DNA from: Bacteroidales bacterium
Lineage (GTDB): Bacteria; Bacteroidota; Bacteroidia; Bacteroidales; JAADJA01
Direction of reading: 5' to 3'
Length of the DNA: 10,903 bases
Assembly: GCA_021107975.1 (NCBI GenBank)
Contig: JAIORT010000904.1
Span: 1 to 10,903 of the forward strand
The translations under genes were made by a program, and so were the position numbers. This document shows, one piece after another, positions 6,364-10,903 of this stretch. Below the pieces are notes generated by a model. The model saw nothing but the letters and a program-made list of their open reading frames with translations. It searched no databases and was not told the DNA's origin. Numbering within the stretch: position 1 is the stretch's first letter; every line of letters begins with the position of its first letter.

Positions 6364-6987
6364 TTAAACTGCTTTCGAAAATTCAGGGAGATATCTTATT
6401 TTTTCATTACGAATAACCCTGAAATTTTCAAAAGGAACTTTAACTTTCTCCTTCGTCAGTGCTAATACTTTTCTTTGTAAAATATTCCTTGCCCTTGTTA
6501 ATTGCGACTTTGAAGTATTATTAGAAATATTCAGCATTTTTCCTATTTCTTTATGCGAATACCCTTCGACAACATACAAGTTAAAGATGGTTCTGTATCC
6601 GTTTGGCAGTTCCTGTATTAGTTTAATCAACTCTTCCTTAGATAACTTATCATAGATGTTTTCTGCTTTTGTTTCAGGAACTTCCAACCCTTCAATGTCA
6701 TCGAAATGTGAATACTTTATTTTTTTCCTGTAAAAGTTAATTGCCGTATTAATAATTGTTTTTCTTATCCAACCTTCTAAAGAGCCTTCATTCCTGAAGT
6801 CCTTCAGTTTTGTAAAAATTTTAATAAATCCATCCTGTAGAATATCATCTGCCTCCATCTGATTACCAGTAAACCTCATACATATTCCGTACATTTTTGG
6901 TGCATAATGCTTATACAAAAGTTCTTGAGACCTGGCATCATTTTGCAGGAATATTTCAGTATTTACCTCTCCTTGTCCTTGTGACAT
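6364..6987 (-). CDS. ECF RNA polymerase sigma factor, second type, with C-terminal tail
   Basis: 207 residues. Region 2 (about 22-90) contains LLYKHYAPKMYGICMRF, the core-binding MEADDILQDGFIKIF and EGWIRKTIINTAINFYR. Region 4 (about 118-174) contains ELPNGYRTIFNLYVVEGYSHKEIG and a helix-turn-helix ending in SQLTRARNILQRK. A basic tail of about 33 residues (175-207, with KVPFENFRVIRNEKIRYLP) extends beyond a typical minimal ECF factor. It differs in type from the sigma factor at 2522-3097 and has no adjacent zinc-finger anti-sigma gene. A 59-residue protein gene lies 36 nt upstream and probably shares the promoter at 7223-7254; the sRNA-like elements lie downstream. Control could come from the small protein, the tail or an unlinked anti-sigma factor (all inference). 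Confidence 0.92.
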   Translation of the reverse strand: MSQGQGEVNTEIFLQNDARSQELLYKHYAPKMYGICMRFTGNQMEADDILQDGFIKIFTKLKDFRNEGSLEGWIRKTIINTAINFYRKKIKYSHFDDIEGLEVPETKAENIYDKLSKEELIKLIQELPNGYRTIFNLYVVEGYSHKEIGKMLNISNNTSKSQLTRARNILQRKVLALTKEKVKVPFENFRVIRNEKIRYLPEFSKAV

Positions 6988-7023
6988 AAGTATTTGTTTT
7001 GTTAAATATACTTTTTTTCCTAA

Positions 7024-7203
7024 TCATTCATGGTTTTTAACACCATCACTTTTTTTTGAGTTATTTAATGCATTAAGTAATTTTTTTAAAGCAGAGTTCT
7101 CTTCTTTTTTTCTTTCTATGTATAATTGAATTTCATCATCAATATTTTTTCTTTTATCTATTTTATTTTCGTTTTTCATACTGCTTTGTAATTCGTTTTT
7201 CAT
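7024..7203 (-). CDS. Small Lys/Glu-rich helical protein upstream of ECF sigma factor
   Basis: 59 residues, ATG at 7201-7203 and TGA at 7024-7026. No family recognised. The middle (about 21-48) contains DDEIQLYIERKKEENSALKK, which looks like one amphipathic charged helix or short coiled coil; the end is basic and polar. No signal peptide, membrane span or Cys. Support for coding: a promoter-like site ends about 20 nt before the ATG, a purine-rich GAGG touches the start, and the ECF sigma gene follows 36 nt later in the same direction. The first 12 nt, ATGAAAAACGAA, recur at 7168-7179, so a second start giving 51 residues is possible. A role as sigma-factor modulator is guesswork from position. 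Confidence 0.65.
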   Translation of the reverse strand: MKNELQSSMKNENKIDKRKNIDDEIQLYIERKKEENSALKKLLNALNNSKKSDGVKNHE

Positions 7204-7222
7204 ACCTCGGTTTTTTGCACTG

Positions 7223-7254
7223 CAAAGATTTAGAAATATATAAAATAATACAAA
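7223..7254 (-). promoter_or_regulatory. Promoter for the small protein and second ECF sigma gene
   Basis: On the minus strand TTTG (7251-7254), 20 nt, then AATCTTTG (7223-7230): an exact -33 core, standard spacing and 7 of 8 positions of TAnnTTTG. A start near 7217 leaves a leader of about 14 nt before the ATG at 7203. It lies after the terminator of the upstream TPR-regulator operon, so it marks a separate transcription unit. The form is that of the housekeeping sigma factor rather than an ECF factor. Confidence 0.6.
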
Positions 7255-7313
7255 TAAATTGATATTACAAAATCAATACAATATTTTAATGTACCCTGAT
7301 AAAAACAATACAG

Positions 7314-7354
7314 AATAAAATACTACCCCTGCATTACCGATACATACAGGGATA
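7314..7354 (-). terminator. Terminator of the TPR-LuxR operon
   Basis: On the minus strand TATCCCTG (7347-7354) pairs with CAGGGGTA (7324-7331), 8 pairs with one G.T, across a 15-nt loop, followed by GTATTTTATT. It begins 37 nt after the stop of the second TPR regulator. The T tract is interrupted, so it is weaker than the other terminators here. Confidence 0.6.
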
Positions 7355-7391
7355 ATATTCGAGAAAACAAGCTGTTATGAATGAATGCATT

Positions 7392-9008
7392 TTAAAATTG
7401 AGACAGGAAGTCAGCTAAACCAATGTCTTTATTAGAAATATTAAGTTTTTTTCTTAATCTTATTCTTGCTGTTTCAATACTTTTAATACTTTGATGTGTA
7501 ATAGCAGAGATTTCACGGGATGACATATTCAACCGCAGGAAAGCACATAATTTTTTATCATTGGCTGACAGATGGGGAAATTTTTTATTCAGGATTTCAT
7601 AATAATAATTATGAACTTGTTTGAATCGAAGCTCAAATTCTTCCCAAATATCGCTATCAATACTCGATTGAAGCTCAAGAATAACTTCATTAATAACATT
7701 TTGATTTTCCTTTTTAAATCTTGGTTTTTCTTCAATAAGTCTTTCCGAAACAGAAGTTATCAATTCATTTTTATTAACCAGATATTTTACGTTATCCTGT
7801 AATTCTTTACCTTTAAATTCAAGTTTTTCCTGCAATAATTGGTTTTCTAATTGGTGTTTTTTTTGTTTAAGTTTAAAATATTTTGACTTTGCCTGCTGCC
7901 TTCTAAAAAGCAAAATTGTTATTACAACGAAAACAAATAAAGCCCCGGCAATTGTAATGAAAATTAATTTTGTTTTTTGATATTCCAATTCATTCAAATA
8001 TTGATCTTTCCTGAATTGATTTTGCATTTTGAGGCGTGTTATTTTTTGAGTATTTTTTTCAAAATTCAGGCTGTCGCTCAAAGTTTTGTATATTTTATGG
8101 AATTTATAAGATTGTTTATAGTTATTAAGCCCAGCGAAGGTTACACTTAATCCATTTGCCGAATTGTTCAAATGCGCTAAAGATTCCAGGCTGTCTGCAA
8201 TGTTGTAACTTATTAATAAGTATGGCAAAGCTTTTTCAAACTCATTTTGTGAATTGTAATAATTACCAATGTAATAATTAGTTGAAGAAATACCGTCCAT
8301 ATCTCCCTGTCTTTCGTTTATTTTTAATCTTTTAAAAAAATATTCTAGACTTTCCGGTTTGCCCATTCGCTGGTACAGGATGCCAATATTTCCATAATTA
8401 TTTCCAATCCAGTTTTTATTATTAAGCTCTTTATTTGTTTTAAGCGATTTGAAATAATATTCAAGAGCCTTGTTATAATCCCCCATCCTTTCGTATATCA
8501 TACCCAGGTTGTTGAAATTTCCGGCTATCCATTTCTTATCATTTATTTCAATGTTAATTTCAAGAGCTTTATTGAAATATTCAATGCTACATTCATCATT
8601 ATTAAGATAATAATTAATTATACCTATTATATTATAACATCTGGCAATTCCTATTCTGTTGTTTTCCTCTTGCATAATTTTCAGACTTTTAAAAACATAG
8701 TCTATTGCCTTGTCATAAATACCCTTTGTTCCGAAGAAAATACTAAGATTATTATAAGATTCGGCTATTCCTTTTTTATAATCTATTTCTTCACTTAATT
8801 CAAGTGCTTGCCGGGAATAATCATTCATTTTATCAGAATTAATATAAAGGAAGTCATCAGCAATTTTATTCAACATATCTATTTTGGCAATATCGTTTAA
8901 TTGATAATCAAGTTGCTGTATCAAACTGTCAATATATTCCTGATCCTGGGCTATTATGCCGGGAGTTATTAAATAATTAATTAACAATATGAAAATTATC
9001 CTTTTCAT
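7392..9008 (-). CDS. Membrane-tethered TPR regulator with LuxR-type HTH (paralog 2)
   Basis: 538 residues. A signal peptide (1-20, ending GIIAQ) is followed by about six TPR-like repeats of 40 residues (roughly 45-310; repeats read like NNLGMIYERMGDYNKALEYY at 167-186), placed in the periplasm. A membrane span lies at about 348-368, then a cytoplasmic coiled coil (370-400), a conserved helical linker (400-475) and a LuxR/GerE-like helix-turn-helix at about 481-533 (NDKKLCAFLRLNMSSREISAIT, then the recognition helix region SIKSIETARIRLRKKL). There is no kinase or receiver domain, so it is probably a one-component transmembrane transcription regulator. It starts 3 nt after the stop of its paralog, forming an operon. 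Ligand and target genes are unknown; membrane-anchored DNA binding is inferred from topology. Confidence 0.85.
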   Translation of the reverse strand: MKRIIFILLINYLITPGIIAQDQEYIDSLIQQLDYQLNDIAKIDMLNKIADDFLYINSDKMNDYSRQALELSEEIDYKKGIAESYNNLSIFFGTKGIYDKAIDYVFKSLKIMQEENNRIGIARCYNIIGIINYYLNNDECSIEYFNKALEINIEINDKKWIAGNFNNLGMIYERMGDYNKALEYYFKSLKTNKELNNKNWIGNNYGNIGILYQRMGKPESLEYFFKRLKINERQGDMDGISSTNYYIGNYYNSQNEFEKALPYLLISYNIADSLESLAHLNNSANGLSVTFAGLNNYKQSYKFHKIYKTLSDSLNFEKNTQKITRLKMQNQFRKDQYLNELEYQKTKLIFITIAGALFVFVVITILLFRRQQAKSKYFKLKQKKHQLENQLLQEKLEFKGKELQDNVKYLVNKNELITSVSERLIEEKPRFKKENQNVINEVILELQSSIDSDIWEEFELRFKQVHNYYYEILNKKFPHLSANDKKLCAFLRLNMSSREISAITHQSIKSIETARIRLRKKLNISNKDIGLADFLSQF

Positions 9009-9011
9009 TAA

Positions 9012-10754
9012 TTATAAATTCGATAAAAAAGTATGCAGGTTTATATCTTTTTTAGATAAATCAAGTTTTTTTCTAAGCCTTGTCCGTGCAACTTCTATGC
9101 TGTTGAGATTTTGATGTGTTATAGCTGCAATTTCCTTAGTGCTCATATTAAGACGCAAAAGGGCACAAAGTTTCTTATCGTTTTCAGTTAAATCAGGAAA
9201 TCTTTGGTTTAGCTTCCGGTAAAACGCTCTATGTACTTCACGAAATCGTTGTTCAAAAATTTTCCAAATATCAGTATCCACACTTGATTGCAGGTTTAAA
9301 ATAATATCCTGAATTACTATTTGATTTTTTGTTTTAAATTCAGATTTTACTTTTAAGAGTTTTTCGCTGATAAAGTTTATTAATTCGTTCTTTTTTACAA
9401 GGTACATTACATTAGTTGCCAATTCCTTGTTTTTGAAATCTATTTCTTCCTGAAGGTATTTATTTTCTAATAAGAGGCTTTCGTCTTCGATTTTAGCATG
9501 ATTTATTTTTATCCTTGAGCGCCCATAAAGCAAAATTAGTACTATTAATAAGCTGAAAAGACCAGCGGCAATCATGAAATATTTTAATTCTGTTTTTTGC
9601 CGTTTTATTCTATTTAATTTTTGTTCGTGTTCGAAAATAAGTTGCATCTCGAGTTGTGTAATCTTTTCAAAATTTTTTATATTGAATATGCTGTCGCTAA
9701 TTTGTTTGTATTGGCGGTGATAATAATATGCATCTTTAAATTGATTTCTATCGGCGTATATTTTGCTTAATCCTTTTGCAGCATCTTTAGCATTAATTAA
9801 CAATTCATTTTTTAATGCGAAATCGTATCCTGTTTTAAAGTAATGCAGTGCTTTATCATAATCATTCATTTGTAAAAACAGGTTACCCAGGCTGTTGTTT
9901 ATTGACGGAAATCTTTCTTCATCATTGATTTCCCGGATGATCTTCATGCTTTTATTCAGGTAAATAAGTGCAGAGTCAAATAATTTTTGTTGTAAAAAAA
10001 TGTTGCCGATATTACCATAATTAATGGCAAGATTATTTTTCTTATTCAACTCTTTACTGATTTTTACTGATTTACGGTAATACATCAAAGCTTCGCTATA
10101 CTGACCGCGGAATCTGTATATTTCACCTATATTATTGTATAGCGAGGATAATCCGGGCTTTTCGTCCAATTCTTCCCAAATTATCAGACTATTGTTATAA
10201 TATTCATAAGCTTTATCGTAATTTTTCTGGTCATAATAAGTTCCACCTATATTATTATATGTGTCGGCAAGTTTTCTTTTATCATTTAAGTCTTTGAAAA
10301 TATCCATTGCCCTGAACAATAAGGAAAGCGATTTTTCATATTCAAATCTTCGCTTATAGACCTTTGCAATTTCAACACTAACTTTTGCGTACCATTTATC
10401 ATTATCTGTCTTTTCAAAAATATCCTGTGATTGTAACAAAAGGTTTAATGCCTCAATAAAGTCCTGGTTTTCTATCGAATATATTGCTATGAAATATAAT
10501 GCTTTAGCTTTTTCACTTTGATCATTAACTGATTCGGCAATAACCAGCGCTTGCCTGGCGTAATTGTGTGCTTTGAGTATATCTTCACCAAGGTAAGCTT
10601 TTGAGAGCAGATTCAGTATCTTGATTTTTTCAGATGGTTGATGGGTAATACTTAATACATACTGCAAGCTATCGGTATCATAAATAGTAGCCTTAACCGG
10701 GCATAGAAACATTATTAGAATCAGGAGGGCGATTGTATGTTTCAGTTGCAGCAT
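9012..10754 (-). CDS. Membrane-tethered TPR regulator with LuxR-type HTH (paralog 1)
   Basis: 580 residues from the ATG at 10752-10754. This start is preferred over the in-frame GTG at 10806-10808: the ATG gives a normal signal peptide (LLILIMFLCPVKA), while the 18 extra residues are encoded by low-complexity T-rich DNA that includes a perfect -7 box. Domains: signal peptide (1-22), about seven TPR-like repeats in the periplasm (roughly 40-350), membrane span at about 391-410, coiled coil and linker, and a LuxR-type helix-turn-helix at about 523-572 (LRLNMSTKEIAAITH, RTRLRKKL). The last 48 residues are identical to its downstream paralog at 32 positions; the TPR parts differ far more. This suggests tandem duplication with sensor divergence and similar DNA targets (inference). 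First gene of the two-gene operon. Confidence 0.85.
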   Translation of the reverse strand: MLQLKHTIALLILIMFLCPVKATIYDTDSLQYVLSITHQPSEKIKILNLLSKAYLGEDILKAHNYARQALVIAESVNDQSEKAKALYFIAIYSIENQDFIEALNLLLQSQDIFEKTDNDKWYAKVSVEIAKVYKRRFEYEKSLSLLFRAMDIFKDLNDKRKLADTYNNIGGTYYDQKNYDKAYEYYNNSLIIWEELDEKPGLSSLYNNIGEIYRFRGQYSEALMYYRKSVKISKELNKKNNLAINYGNIGNIFLQQKLFDSALIYLNKSMKIIREINDEERFPSINNSLGNLFLQMNDYDKALHYFKTGYDFALKNELLINAKDAAKGLSKIYADRNQFKDAYYYHRQYKQISDSIFNIKNFEKITQLEMQLIFEHEQKLNRIKRQKTELKYFMIAAGLFSLLIVLILLYGRSRIKINHAKIEDESLLLENKYLQEEIDFKNKELATNVMYLVKKNELINFISEKLLKVKSEFKTKNQIVIQDIILNLQSSVDTDIWKIFEQRFREVHRAFYRKLNQRFPDLTENDKKLCALLRLNMSTKEIAAITHQNLNSIEVARTRLRKKLDLSKKDINLHTFLSNL

Positions 10755-10778
10755 TTTGATTTTGGGAAAAAAGATTTC

Positions 10779-10786
10779 CAAATATA
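10779..10786 (-). promoter_or_regulatory. Candidate -7 box for the TPR-LuxR operon
   Basis: On the minus strand TATATTTG matches TAnnTTTG exactly. Transcription would start near 10773, leaving about 18 nt before the ATG at 10754 and excluding the upstream GTG. No TTTG lies at the usual distance; TTTTTG at 10816-10821 is 29 nt away, so the -33 part is missing or degenerate. Confidence 0.45.
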
Positions 10787-10843
10787 TAAAAAAAAAGTCA
10801 TCTTTCACTAATGAACAAAAATACTCAATTTGTATAAATAAGT

Positions 10844-10857
10844 ACCTGATTACAGGT
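10844..10857. repeat. Small palindrome upstream of the TPR-LuxR operon
   Basis: ACCTG-ATTA-CAGGT, 5-bp arms, about 60 nt upstream of the candidate -7 box. On the plus strand it is followed by CTCTCTTTTTTAG, so it could be a weak terminator of an RNA not visible here, an operator, or chance. The rest of 10809-10903 shows nothing recognisable; the neighbouring gene lies outside the window. Confidence 0.2.
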
Positions 10858-10903
10858 CTCTCTTTTTTAGTATTACATAAGATAAGAAAATAAATAAAGC
10901 AGC

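Noticed and set aside
1..10903. Signs of recent horizontal transfer (IS ends, integrase, tRNA-adjacent att site)
   Set aside because: None found; composition looks uniform AT-rich across the genes, with only the PDRP and Spy region somewhat more GC-rich.

Overview
The window comes from an AT-rich member of the Bacteroidota (Bacteroidetes). The evidence is the protein types (ECF sigma factors, periplasmic-TPR sensors with either histidine kinase or LuxR-type outputs, a DUF299 kinase/phosphorylase), the near absence of Shine-Dalgarno sequences, and several promoter-like sites of the Bacteroidetes form TTTG - about 20 nt - TAnnTTTG. Nearly everything is regulatory or envelope-stress related. No tRNA, rRNA, insertion sequence, integrase or CRISPR array was seen.

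Left part (1-3284), all on the minus strand: a four-gene operon reads from right to left as ECF sigma factor, zinc-finger anti-sigma factor with one membrane span, a membrane-anchored Spy/CnrX-like periplasmic protein and a secreted Spy/CpxP-like protein. It ends at a strong intrinsic terminator (850-886). After that terminator comes a complete pyruvate,phosphate dikinase/PEP synthase regulatory protein gene with its own promoter-like -7 box. The operon resembles a self-contained envelope-stress circuit in which periplasmic LTxxQ proteins and an anti-sigma factor control the sigma factor.

Middle (3285-5795): a divergent plus-strand gene, starting at TTG, encodes an 836-residue hybrid histidine kinase with a periplasmic TPR sensor, one membrane span, HisKA, HATPase and a receiver domain.

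Non-coding stretch (5796-6363): this holds the most unusual content. Two homologous elements of about 115 nt lie 286 bases apart on the minus strand. Each has a closing stem, an identical 32-nt stop-rich loop segment and an intrinsic terminator with a U tract. Mismatches that are A.C on the plus strand become G.U pairs on the minus strand, which supports minus-strand RNAs. They look like a tandem pair of paralogous small RNAs.

Right part (6364-10903), all minus: two tandem paralogous membrane-tethered regulators (periplasmic TPRs, one span, cytoplasmic LuxR-type helix-turn-helix) form an operon ending at a terminator near 7314-7354. After a good promoter (7223-7254) come a 59-residue Lys/Glu-rich small protein and a second ECF sigma factor with no recognisable anti-sigma partner. 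The sRNA-like elements follow directly downstream. The window therefore carries three TPR-type membrane sensors, two ECF sigma factors and a candidate sRNA pair.
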